From Pelatocladus maniniholoensis HA4357-MV3 (GTDB lineage Bacteria > Cyanobacteriota > Cyanobacteriia > Cyanobacteriales > Nostocaceae), in assembly GCA_019359115.1 (NCBI GenBank), contig JAHHHW010000098.1:1-54313 (forward strand): 54,313 nt of DNA, read 5' to 3'. The translations under genes were made by a program, and so were the position numbers. Below, piece after piece: positions 7,873 through 15,261 of the stretch. Position 1 is the first letter of the stretch, and every line of letters begins with the position of its first letter. Below the pieces are notes generated by a model. It saw nothing but the letters and a program-made list of their open reading frames with translations, was not told the origin of the DNA and searched no databases.

Positions 7873-8628
7873 GTGAACGACTTAACCGCGCCTTCTTTAC
7901 CAGAATTGCCAGATATATGGCAGCAAACTCTCAATTGGCAACCGACATCCGAACAACAGGTACAATTGCAGAGGTTGTATGAATTGATTTTAGAAGGTAA
8001 TCAAAAGCTTAATTTAACCAGAATCACCGACGCCCAGGAATTTTGGGAGAAACATCTCTGGGATTCTCTGCGGGGAATTGCACCCTTACTAAGAAATGGG
8101 GAAAAAGATTTCACTTCATTACCGCACCACTTTATTGATATTGGTACAGGCGCGGGTTTTCCTGGTATTCCTGTTGCGATCGCACTGTCTGATTGCACTG
8201 TCACACTTGTTGATTCTACTCGCAAAAAAACAGCTTTTCTTGAACAGATTCTACCAGAGTTGCAGTTAGATAATACTAAAACACTAACTGGTAGAGTTGA
8301 GGAAATCGGTCAACAGTCCCAGCACCGCCAAAACTATGACGTAGCCATGATTCGCGCTGTTAGTAATGTATCAGTATGTGCGGAATACGCTTTGCCATTA
8401 CTCAAACAAGGTGGTTTAGCCATAGTTTATCGGGGTAACTGGACAGAAGATGAAACTACGGCTTTGACGGATGCTGTGAAACAACTAGGTGGTGAAATAG
8501 AAGCAATAGATCAATTTACAACTCCATTGAGTAATAGTCTCCGTCACTGTTTGTACCTACGGAAAGTAGCACCCACACCAGCTAAATTTCCCCGTACTGT
8601 CGGTACACCCACACAAAAACCACTTTAA
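7873..8628 (+). CDS. rsmG: 16S rRNA (guanine-N7) methyltransferase RsmG (GidB)
   Basis: Transfers a methyl group from SAM to N7 of the conserved G527 of 16S rRNA. In 251 residues the family features are in order: GNQKLNLTRITDAQEFWEKH (substrate-side helix), HLWDSL, the SAM-binding loop FIDIGTGAGFPGIPVAIA (about 95-112), TLVDSTRKKTAFL, and the motif DVAMIRAVSNVSVCAEYALP. The start is GTG 7873; no in-frame ATG gives a better N-terminus. The last about 15 residues are a Pro/Thr-rich tail. The gene stands alone, with a TPM-domain gene following after about 150 nt. The identification is secure from the motif set. Confidence 0.95.
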   Translation: MNDLTAPSLPELPDIWQQTLNWQPTSEQQVQLQRLYELILEGNQKLNLTRITDAQEFWEKHLWDSLRGIAPLLRNGEKDFTSLPHHFIDIGTGAGFPGIPVAIALSDCTVTLVDSTRKKTAFLEQILPELQLDNTKTLTGRVEEIGQQSQHRQNYDVAMIRAVSNVSVCAEYALPLLKQGGLAIVYRGNWTEDETTALTDAVKQLGGEIEAIDQFTTPLSNSLRHCLYLRKVAPTPAKFPRTVGTPTQKPL

Positions 8629-8776
8629 TTTTGTCATTGGTCATTTGTCATTTGACTAAGTGACTAATGACTTAAATTAGATTAAAGTTAAAAAGTGTAA
8701 AGAATTATTCTGTTTTCCTCTCATCTTTTAAAACAACTTGTTCACCTCTACTGTAGATAATCGTATAAAAAAGTCC

Positions 8777-9583
8777 ATGCAGCATTGTTTTTGGCGACGA
8801 ATTCTGGTATTTGGTGCAGTATTTTTATTGGCAGGATCAATTTGGGTAACACATCCTCCCTACGCTCATGCTTACGACAATCCAGAGTTACTACCAGACA
8901 CCCCAACCCCAGTCGTAGACTTAGCTAAATCCCTCAACTCAGTTCAAGAAGAAAATCTTGTTAAAAAGCTAGAACAATTTGAAGTTCAAACTGGCTGGAA
9001 GTTGAGAGTTTTAACTCAGTATGACCGTACACCGGGTTTAGCAATTAAGAATTTTTGGAAACTTGATGACAAAAGTGTTTTATTAGTTGCTGATGCCAGT
9101 GGTGGTAATATTCTTAACTTCAATGTCGGCGATGCAGTTTACAAGTTACTACCCCGCACGTTTTGGGTAGAATTACAAACACGCTTTGGCAACTTATACT
9201 TTGTACGAGAAGAAGGGGAAGACGGAGCAATCATACAAGCTCTAGAATCCATTGAAACCTGTTTGCGTCAAGGTGGTTGCCGTGTCGTTCCTGGACTACC
9301 AAGAGAACAGTGGATTCTGACGCTGATTAGCTCAATCATTGGTGGGTTTATTTGCGGTTTTGCGGCTCAACCCCGGCGTGAAGGACAAATTTTTGCTTGG
9401 CAATGGGCTTTAATTTTTTCTCCTCTGTGGGGAATCTTATTTATCGCTTTCGGTATTGGTCCAGTAGTAACTCGTACTTCCGATTGGATACCTTTAGTCC
9501 GTAATATCTCTGGTTTTCTCATCGGTGTATTAGTTGCTTACCTATCAAACTTTTTCAGTCGTTCTTCAACATCAGAACTGTAA
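8777..9583 (+). CDS. TPM-domain membrane protein (Psb32-like)
   Basis: A 268-residue protein. Residues 1-35 are a signal peptide (RRILVFGAVFLLAGSIWV ... HAYDNPELLPD, cleaved near AHA). Residues 45-165 form a TPM domain (TPTPVVDLAKSLNSVQEENL, TGWKLRVLTQYDRTPG, VLLVADASGGNILNFNVGD), known from Psb32 and plant TLP18.3, where it acts in photosystem II repair. Three C-terminal hydrophobic stretches (about 185-205, 213-232, 243-260) would anchor it in the thylakoid or plasma membrane. ATG 8777 is chosen over TTG 8738 because it opens directly on the signal peptide. A role in PSII maintenance is inferred from the family; neighbours give no support. Confidence 0.8.
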   Translation: MQHCFWRRILVFGAVFLLAGSIWVTHPPYAHAYDNPELLPDTPTPVVDLAKSLNSVQEENLVKKLEQFEVQTGWKLRVLTQYDRTPGLAIKNFWKLDDKSVLLVADASGGNILNFNVGDAVYKLLPRTFWVELQTRFGNLYFVREEGEDGAIIQALESIETCLRQGGCRVVPGLPREQWILTLISSIIGGFICGFAAQPRREGQIFAWQWALIFSPLWGILFIAFGIGPVVTRTSDWIPLVRNISGFLIGVLVAYLSNFFSRSSTSEL

Positions 9584-9672
9584 ACTGGTCATTAGACCTC
9601 TCGCAAAAGTTGAATTAACCCCCCTCAGTCTCCCCGAAACGGCTACGGTGTACACACAAATCTAGGTTGAGC

Positions 9673-9812
9673 GCATCTGTACCGCCTCGGAATAAATTCC
9701 GAGTCTCATAGTGCAAGTCCTCTGAAGAGGACTCAAAAAAAAAGTTTGTTCCAGTCCACTTGAGTGGACTTTCGCTATGAGCCTGGAACTTTAGTTCTAG
9801 GCGGGATACAGT
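9673..9812. repeat. Element B core, complete copy
   Basis: Same orientation and almost the same sequence as 7399-7537: CCGCCTCGGAATAAATTCCG at the left, GTCCTCTGAAGAGGAC and GTCCACTTGAGTGGAC inside, GCCTGGAACTTTAGTTCTAG and GGCGGGATACAGT at the right. One base in the left outer-stem arm differs (CTCATAGTG for CTCATAGCG), which leaves a G-T pair if transcribed. The flanks differ from those of the other copies, so this is an independent insertion. Confidence 0.85.
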
Positions 9813-9882
9813 TTCAACTTATAATTCCCTTTGAACCCCACCCCGGTTTTGTCTAACACCAAAACCGCCCCTAAGCGCAAGC

Positions 9883-10027
9883 CTGCGGTGTACACAGAAG
9901 TCTTATAAAGTTGCCTAGTAGCGTTTTGATCCCCCCTAACCCCCCTTAAAAAAGGGGGAACTAGAATCAAAGTCCCCCTTAAAAAGGGGGATTTAGGGGG
10001 ATCAGAGGATTTATGTGTACACCGCAG
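9883..10027. repeat. Element A, inverted complete copy inside element E
   Basis: The 145-bp unit begins CTGCGGTGTACACAGAAG and ends TGTGTACACCGCAG, in the opposite orientation to 133-277. It lies in the central loop of an element E: TAAGCGCAAGC on the left and GCAAGCGGGGAGGGG on the right, whereas the uninterrupted copy at 46686-46818 reads TAAGCGCAAGCGGGGAGG. Confidence 0.85.
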
Positions 10028-10154
10028 CCCCGCAAGCGGGGAGGGGATTAAGGGGTGGGGTGCAATGACTAATTGTTACAAATGACAAAGGACAAAGGAC
10101 TAATGACTAATGACTCATTTAAGCTGAAAGCTGTTAGCTGAGTGCTGAAACGCA

Positions 10155-10772
10155 ATGGAATGGCACATAACTGATGCTGAGAGTTTAGCAATAATTGATA
10201 GCGAAATTGGCGATCATGTCTTTTCACCTGCCGAGTATGAAATTGTTCGGCGAGTAATTTATGCTACTGCTGATTTTGAATATAAATCCTTGATTCGTTT
10301 TTCTGAACGTGCTTTGCAAGCTGGGGCAGCAGCGTTGGCTGCACGGACAACTATTGTCGTAGATGTGCCGATGGTACAGGTAAGTATTAACTACGAAATT
10401 CAAAGTACTTTTGCTAACCCCGTGTATTGCAGCATCGATACACTTACTCGTCCTCAAAAAGAAAAAACTCGTGCAGCTTGGGGAATTGAAACTTTAGCTA
10501 AACGTTATCCTGAAGGCTTATTTGTCATTGGTCAAGCGCAAACGGCTTTATCTACACTTGTTGATTTAATTGAAGCGGAAGAAATCAGACCAGCTTTGGT
10601 GATTGCAACACCAGCAGGTTTTATCAACACAGATAGCGATAAAGAACGCTTACGAGATTCTCTGATACCGAACATAACAATTGACAGTCGCAAAGGTGGC
10701 GCATTAGTCGCAACCGCGATTGTTGAGGGTCTAGTAGATTTAGCTTGGCAAGCTTACGGAAAAGCTAGGTGA
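10155..10772 (+). CDS. cobH: Precorrin-8X methylmutase-like protein (CobH/CbiC family)
   Basis: CobH moves the C11 methyl of precorrin-8X to C12, giving hydrogenobyrinate in B12 synthesis. The 205-residue length fits. Visible family segments are SLAIIDSEIGD, ARTTIVVDVPMVQVSI, VIGQAQTAL (for VIGNAPTAL) and the glycine loop KGGALVATAIVEGLVDLA. The segment that carries the catalytic His in characterised CobH (V-H-A) reads RRVIYATADFEY here, so the His position is Tyr. Either cyanobacterial enzymes work differently or this is a paralogue. It stands alone, away from other cob genes. No cobalamin-riboswitch signature was seen upstream, where the sequence is repeats. Confidence 0.82.
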   Translation: MEWHITDAESLAIIDSEIGDHVFSPAEYEIVRRVIYATADFEYKSLIRFSERALQAGAAALAARTTIVVDVPMVQVSINYEIQSTFANPVYCSIDTLTRPQKEKTRAAWGIETLAKRYPEGLFVIGQAQTALSTLVDLIEAEEIRPALVIATPAGFINTDSDKERLRDSLIPNITIDSRKGGALVATAIVEGLVDLAWQAYGKAR

Positions 10773-10932
10773 TCGGGGAGCAGCTACAAGGACACACCAG
10801 AGATCTGTTTCCACAATTATCTTTACATCACTTTACAAGTGTCCCATTTTGTCGTGAGGCATACCCATCTGCGTAAATTCGGTTTCTGCCCTTGATATAT
10901 AGCAGTTTGTTGATATTCAGAAAAGAAACACC

Positions 10933-11316
10933 ATGAATAAAATCAAAATAGTTGAAACTCAGATTATCAAGGCCGAAGAACAACTCAGACTGGCGATGCT
11001 TGCTTCTGATGTCAGCACCTTGAATGAACTACTAGCCCCTGAAATTATCATCACAAGTCATCTGGGAGAATTATTAACAAAACAAGATGATCTAGCTGCT
11101 CATGAATCTGGTTTGATAAAGATAAATGAGCTGAAACCTTCTGAGCAACATATTCAACTCCACACAGAGGTTGCAATTGTTTCAGTGCGAATGCAATTGT
11201 CTGGTAGTTATAATGGCAGGCCTGCAAATGGTGACTTTCGTTTTACGCGCGTTTGGGCTGTCTCTTCTAGCGGAAATTGGCATATCGTCGCTGCCCATAT
11301 AGGTATGATAGTGTGA
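10933..11316 (+). CDS. NTF2-like/SnoaL-fold small protein (DUF4440-type)
   Basis: A 127-residue protein with the cone-fold pattern of the NTF2 superfamily: an N-terminal helix EEQLRLAMLASDVSTLNELL, APEIIITSHLGELLTKQDDL, then strands VAIVSVRMQLSGSYNG, GDFRFTRVWAVSSSGNWHIVAAHIG. Proteins of this shape are stand-alone enzymes or small-ligand binders; the substrate is unknown. ATG 10933 follows AAAAGAAACACC, a weak ribosome-binding site. It is convergent with the membrane-protein gene at 11336, only 19 nt away, with no clear terminator between them. Confidence 0.75.
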   Translation: MNKIKIVETQIIKAEEQLRLAMLASDVSTLNELLAPEIIITSHLGELLTKQDDLAAHESGLIKINELKPSEQHIQLHTEVAIVSVRMQLSGSYNGRPANGDFRFTRVWAVSSSGNWHIVAAHIGMIV

Positions 11317-11335
11317 CGCCCGATCCTCAATTTCT

Positions 11336-12019
11336 CTATTCCTCTACAGGGCGACGTTTGTGGGGTCTTTCTGAGGGGCGATCGCGTAAACGACGACTCA
11401 CTTCCGGAAAATAATCTCGTCGCAAATAGGGATAATCATTTACCCATAAATCACGACTGGGAATATAAATATCGGTGATTTCTTCAATTCTGCTCAAATC
11501 TGGACGATTCGACATTACCACCATTTCTACTTTCTGACCACGGGCAATCACTTTATGCTCAACTCGTAATGGTGCTACAAGTTGAGCGCTAAATCCGCTT
11601 TCGTCACCCACTTCTAGATTTATTCGTTTTTCCCGGTTTTCGACTATGACTAAATCACCTTTGTTGTCAACGGTTTCTTGTTTACCAATCAATTCGTCTG
11701 TAATCCACCAATCCAAAACCCGACCACGAAAAAATCCACTATATTTGTAACGGCGACATTTGGCATTACGCATACTAGCCCAGAATATAGGCCCCCATAG
11801 CCAGTAAAAAGCACCAATTACTCCTAGCAAAAATATAATTGGGCCAAAACCAGGTATGGAAAAAAGTCTTGCTAGGACATAAACACCTGCAATGACAACA
11901 GAAATTAACAGCCTCTGTAAAAAATCTGGAAATTTTCCCCAATAATATTTGTACTGCTGACTAGTGGCAATTAAGGGGACAAGTTGATTAAATTTTTGGC
12001 GAGTCAGTGGGACAAGCAT
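11336..12019 (-). CDS. Conserved membrane protein of unknown function
   Basis: 227 residues. Two closely spaced hydrophobic segments lie at about 36-55 (LLISVVIAGVYVLARLF) and 59-80 (GFGPIIFLLGVIGAFYWLWG). A soluble beta-rich C-terminal half follows (residues 95-200, with VEHKVIARGQKVEMVVMSN and IYIPSRDLWVNDYPYLRRDY) and a basic Arg/Pro tail. I recognise it as a widespread cyanobacterial protein that databases sometimes label a phosphate ABC permease, but I see no transporter motif. It lies 62 nt downstream of dapB on the same strand, separated by a run of GGGATTT heptamers. Confidence 0.7.
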   Translation of the reverse strand: MLVPLTRQKFNQLVPLIATSQQYKYYWGKFPDFLQRLLISVVIAGVYVLARLFSIPGFGPIIFLLGVIGAFYWLWGPIFWASMRNAKCRRYKYSGFFRGRVLDWWITDELIGKQETVDNKGDLVIVENREKRINLEVGDESGFSAQLVAPLRVEHKVIARGQKVEMVVMSNRPDLSRIEEITDIYIPSRDLWVNDYPYLRRDYFPEVSRRLRDRPSERPHKRRPVEE

Positions 12020-12073
12020 TCGGGTTTTGGATTTGGGATTTGAGATTTGGGATTTGGGATTTGGGATTTGAGA
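12020..12073. repeat. Heptanucleotide (STRR-like) run
   Basis: Tandem 7-mers of the GGGATTT/GAGATTT type fill the gap between dapB and the membrane-protein gene. Short heptamer repeats of this kind are characteristic of heterocystous cyanobacteria. No coding or terminator signal is seen. Confidence 0.8.
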
Positions 12074-12081
12074 TGAAAAAC

Positions 12082-12918
12082 TTAAAGTATTTTCTCTAAT
12101 CCATATACTAACGACTTTAACTGCAAGATTTTGCGAATTGCTAGTAGTACTCCTGGCATATAAGCAGCGCGATCGCTTGTATCATGTCGTAAAGTATAAA
12201 TTTGACCAGGTGCGCCAAAAATAACTTCTTGATGAGCAATTAACCCTGGCAAACGTATACTATGAATTCTAATACCTTCATCTGCAACGCTACCTCTTGC
12301 CCCTGATAATTTCTCTGTTTCTTGAACTACTGCCGGATTAAATGTTTTACCCATTTCTGCTAACATTTGGGCAGTTTTAATCGCAGTACCACTAGGAGCA
12401 TCAGCTTTTTGATGATGATGCAGTTCAATAATTTCTACGTGGTCAAAATATTGAGATGCTGTGACTGCGGCTTGTTGCAACAGTACCATACCAATACAAA
12501 AATTAGGAATTAGTAAGCATCCTGTACTAGCTTTATCAGCAAAAGCTGTCAAATCTTGAATTTGTTCGGGACTTAAGCCTGTAGTACCTACAACTGGACG
12601 AATACCGTAGGCGATCGCACTACGAATATTGTCATACACACAATCAGGATGAGTAAAATCTACAATCACCCCTGGTTGCATATGTCTTTCACCAGCTACG
12701 TAACCCAGCATCGGTTCCAATTGATTGGTAATTGGTACTTCTAAAGGTTCACTTAAACCAGCCAATTCGCCTGCATCTTTGCCTTGGTGTTCTGGACTTG
12801 TATCAATAGCACCCATAAGACTCATATCAGATGCTTGTGCTACTGCTTTAACCACCTCGCGCCCCATTTTACCAGCAGCACCATTCACAATTACAGGGAT
12901 CAGATTTTGATTTGTCAT
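12082..12918 (-). CDS. dapB: 4-hydroxy-tetrahydrodipicolinate reductase
   Basis: NAD(P)H-dependent step of the diaminopimelate/lysine pathway, supplying the peptidoglycan cross-linker. 278 residues. The N-terminal Rossmann loop is [13 protein letters not shown] (about 11-23). The segment [13 protein letters not shown] is followed by [10 protein letters not shown]. The catalytic/substrate motif is [15 protein letters not shown] (about 165-179), holding the general-acid His and the Lys. [22 protein letters not shown] closes the enzyme. All key residues are present. The start ATG at 12918 is followed by [12 protein letters not shown], the expected first strand. It may be co-transcribed with the downstream membrane-protein gene. 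Confidence 0.95.
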   Translation of the reverse strand: MTNQNLIPVIVNGAAGKMGREVVKAVAQASDMSLMGAIDTSPEHQGKDAGELAGLSEPLEVPITNQLEPMLGYVAGERHMQPGVIVDFTHPDCVYDNIRSAIAYGIRPVVGTTGLSPEQIQDLTAFADKASTGCLLIPNFCIGMVLLQQAAVTASQYFDHVEIIELHHHQKADAPSGTAIKTAQMLAEMGKTFNPAVVQETEKLSGARGSVADEGIRIHSIRLPGLIAHQEVIFGAPGQIYTLRHDTSDRAAYMPGVLLAIRKILQLKSLVYGLEKIL

Positions 12919-13081
12919 AGCTGAAATTATGCTTTTATACCCAACAAGGGAATTGTATGAGAATTTGGAGTGGTTAGCAGATGCGAACGACCTACTCTAA
13001 CTTAAAGCCACGCAAAATCCGTCTACGCCAGTACAGTAGTTATGGATAACAAGTTTTGATTCAGCAACGCCAGGATTTGAG

Positions 13082-13798
13082 TTAATGGTTCTGATGTTCA
13101 ATGAAGGGACGCACAACCAAATAGCCAGCACCAAAACCCAAAAATATGATCAATACAATCATGAAAAAGAACCACCAGCTATTTACTTTTTCTGATTCTG
13201 ATTCGCTGCTGGGGTAGGTGACAACTTGCTGCTGTTCTAAAAGCACTGCTTCTGACATGGATACAGGGATTTCCATTTCAGTATAGACAACAGGTGGACG
13301 TGGATGAGACTGCTGGCGCGACTGTGCTTTTTTTGCTTGAGGTTTATTATTCTTATTTATCTGCTGTTTACTAGTAGCAGGATTCTTTACCTGTTGATTA
13401 CTTACTGCAAAATTCCCTGAAAATTCTTTAGTTTGGGCAAATATTTGTCGTTCCTCTGGTGGTTTGTGATTATTCCCTATTGATGTTGATGGAGATACCA
13501 CCTCTACGTCTGCTGTGACTTGAGTTTGTGGAACCTGCTGAGATTTAGACTGACTAGAAGCATCAAGTAACTTTTGTAACTGTAAAACAGACTGGATTGC
13601 TTTGGCAATTTCTTGTCGTAGAAGCTGATTTTCTTGAGTTACTTGTGCTTGTTGAGCGTTAAGGGCGTTGATTTTTGCCTGTGCGGCTTGTAACTCTGCT
13701 GCCAAATCTCGATATACAGATAAGGGTACAGAGGGTGAATAATGCTGAGTAGTCGTACTAGGGGTATGACTATAAAAAGAGCCGTTAGCTGTTCGCAT
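13082..13798 (-). CDS. Coiled-coil protein with C-terminal membrane anchor, unknown function
   Basis: 238 residues with no family that I recognise. Residues 30-80 form a coiled coil (YRDLAAELQAAQAKINALNA, VTQENQLLRQEIAKAIQSVL). Residues 85-185 are low-complexity Gln/Ser/Pro-rich. A single hydrophobic segment at about 209-230 (WWFFFMIVLIIFLGFGAGYL) ends in VVRPFIEHQNH. The layout suggests a tail-anchored protein with its coiled coil in the cytoplasm. It sits between dapB and thiD, with intergenic repeats upstream. Confidence 0.7.
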   Translation of the reverse strand: MRTANGSFYSHTPSTTTQHYSPSVPLSVYRDLAAELQAAQAKINALNAQQAQVTQENQLLRQEIAKAIQSVLQLQKLLDASSQSKSQQVPQTQVTADVEVVSPSTSIGNNHKPPEERQIFAQTKEFSGNFAVSNQQVKNPATSKQQINKNNKPQAKKAQSRQQSHPRPPVVYTEMEIPVSMSEAVLLEQQQVVTYPSSESESEKVNSWWFFFMIVLIIFLGFGAGYLVVRPFIEHQNH

Positions 13799-13904
13799 TT
13801 TTAGTTTAAAAGCAAATAATGATACAAACTAAGCCCAAGAATAATAGAAAAATTACTTGAGAGCAAAAGATTTTATAATTTAATTTGTGTTCGATGGTGG
13901 CTAA

Positions 13905-13965
13905 GGACAACTCAAATAAATCAAACAGTCTGCTGAAGAAGACTTTAGCTATGAGGGTCTTCCAC
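13905..13965. repeat. Degenerate element-B relative
   Basis: The stretch CAAATAAATCAAACAGTCTG followed by GACTTTAGCTATGAG also occurs at about 15180-15226, and the GACTTTAGCTATGAG part resembles the right outer stem of element B (GGACTTTCGCTATGAG). Only the right half is recognisable here. Confidence 0.5.
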
Positions 13966-13969
13966 TTAG

Positions 13970-14048
13970 AAAAAACGGGCAGGCTTCTTTGGATATTCCG
14001 CATGGCCCATTGATTAATAAAGGGGTTTATAAGCCTGCCCGTTTTTTT
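13970..14048. terminator. Long inverted repeat at the end of thiD; possible bidirectional terminator or small mobile palindrome
   Basis: The left arm AAAAAACGGGCAGGCTT (13970-13986) and right arm AAGCCTGCCCGTTTTTT (14031-14047) pair perfectly over 17 bp around a 44-nt loop. On the minus strand the stem ends in a T run, as in an intrinsic terminator; the mirror image holds on plus. The thiD stop codon lies inside the loop, so the right arm is translated. The long loop is unusual for a terminator and fits a short inserted element equally well. Confidence 0.55.
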
Positions 14049-14919
14049 GGGGACAATGCAAATGAGACTGCGATTTCAATCGCAGGCTTTCATCATCGCC
14101 CGATCGCACCAACGGATAAAAATGTCCAACCGGGCCTTGCCCTTTACCAATATCTAAAGCATAGGATAGAGCATTAGTAACATATTTTTTTGCTTGCTGC
14201 ACGGCTGTAAATAAATCATCACCACGCGCCAAATTAGCTGCGATCGCAGCTGATAAAGTACAACCAGTACCGTGAGTATTTTTTGTGTTTACCTGTTTAA
14301 CAATCAAAGTTTCCAGTTTTTGCCCATCAAACCAAATATCGACACCCCGTCCACTTCCCGACATTCCACCACCCTTGACTAACACCACCTTCGCTTGGAA
14401 TTTATCATGAATAATTTGGGCAGACTCACGCATATCATCGAGGGTATTAATTTGTAAACCGCTCATTATTTGGGCTTCGTAGCGATTTGGTGTGGCGATC
14501 GCAGCTAGGGGTATGAGTGTATGGCAAAGTATATTCACAGCCTCATCGTCTATTAATTGCGCTCCCGTCCGTGATACCATCACAGGATCAACCACCAAAT
14601 TTTTAATTTCTAAAGCTTCTACCTGTTGGGCAACAGCTGCAATAATTTCTTTGTTGAGCAACATTCCTGTCTTTGCTGCTTGTACGCCGATATCTTCACA
14701 TACAGCTTGGATTTGAGCAACAACCGCCTCTGGTGACATCGCATCAAAGCGCATCACACCCAAAGTATTTTGAGCTGTAACACAAGTGATCGCACTAGTA
14801 CCGTGGACACAATGAAAAGCAAAAGTACGCAGATCCGCTTGAATTCCTGCACCACCACCACTATCTGAACCAGCAATAGTTAAAGCAACAGGTATACGAG
14901 ATACTGTTTCGGCGTTCAT
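14014..14919 (-). CDS. thiD: Hydroxymethylpyrimidine/phosphomethylpyrimidine kinase
   Basis: Phosphorylates HMP and then HMP-P in thiamine synthesis. 301 residues. The N-terminus VALTIAGSDSGGGAGIQADL, GVHGTSA-like CVHGTSAITCVTAQNT, LVVDPVMVSRTGAQL, ATPNRYEAQIMSG, VVLVKGGGM and NTKNTHGTGCTLSAAIAANLA with its catalytic Cys are all present. The conserved part ends at GKGQGPVGHFYPLV (about residue 271). A further about 29 residues (GDDESLRLKSQSHLHCPQKN...) are atypical and are encoded by the downstream inverted repeat. No TPP-riboswitch pattern was found upstream. Confidence 0.95.
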   Translation of the reverse strand: MNAETVSRIPVALTIAGSDSGGGAGIQADLRTFAFHCVHGTSAITCVTAQNTLGVMRFDAMSPEAVVAQIQAVCEDIGVQAAKTGMLLNKEIIAAVAQQVEALEIKNLVVDPVMVSRTGAQLIDDEAVNILCHTLIPLAAIATPNRYEAQIMSGLQINTLDDMRESAQIIHDKFQAKVVLVKGGGMSGSGRGVDIWFDGQKLETLIVKQVNTKNTHGTGCTLSAAIAANLARGDDLFTAVQQAKKYVTNALSYALDIGKGQGPVGHFYPLVRSGDDESLRLKSQSHLHCPQKNGQAYKPLY

Positions 14920-15261
14920 AAAACCTCGTAGTGTTTCCTTAAATACAGTGCGTTCAAGATTATTTTCTTCTTAAGACCTCTTGCAAAAATATTTTTACCC
15001 CACCCTAACCCTAAGCGTAAACGGGGAGGGAACTAAATCTTCCCCCCGTTCACGGGGGGATTGAGGGGGGTTCATTCGACTTTTGCAAGAGGTCTTTAGG
15101 AGAGCATCCCAATTTATTTCAATATACCGCTAAGGATTTAATTTTTTAGCTAATAGCGCAAGTTGTCTTTATCCAACTCAAATAAATCAAACAGTCTGCT
15201 TCAGTGGACTTTAGCTATGAGCGGATTTTTTGAACATTTGGGATGCTCCCGTCTGAAAAAC
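14920..15261. repeat. Intergenic block with element D and a GGGAGCATCCC-ended element
   Basis: No gene is seen. Intact element D occupies 14974-15095. An element of about 150 bp bounded by GAGCATCCCAA (about 15102) and TTGGGATGCTCCC (15238-15250) follows, with a degenerate element-B relative inside it (about 15146-15226). The porin stop codon follows 12 bases later. Confidence 0.7.
14974..15095. repeat. Element D, intact copy (122 bp)
   Basis: A 15-bp perfect terminal inverted repeat, AGACCTCTTGCAAAA and TTTTGCAAGAGGTCT. The interior carries CCCCGTTCACGGGGGG and GTAAACGGGGAGGG. It is flanked by TTA on both sides (14971-14973 and 15096-15098), a 3-bp target duplication. Near-identical to 36232-36353. 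No coding capacity. Confidence 0.88.

Larger units (their letters stand above)
9584..10154. repeat. Intergenic nest: element D end, element B, element E split by element A
   Basis: No gene is seen. In order: a truncated D end (about 9594-9637, AGACCTCTCGCAAAA), an A-type end variant GGCTACGGTGTACACA (about 9651-9666), a complete element B core (9673-9812), the left half of element E (about 9834-9882, CCCCACCCCGGTTTTG), complete inverted element A (9883-10027), the right half of E (10028-10063, GGGGTGGGG), and heptamer-like TGACTAA runs before the next gene. Confidence 0.75.

Noticed and set aside
9584-10154. Cobalamin riboswitch upstream of the cobH-like gene
   Set aside because: Only repeats are present; no B12-box pattern (GCCACTG) was seen.
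14920-15261. TPP riboswitch upstream of thiD
   Set aside because: The region contains element D and another repeat; the conserved CTGAGA and ACCTGATC elements of THI-boxes are not found together.
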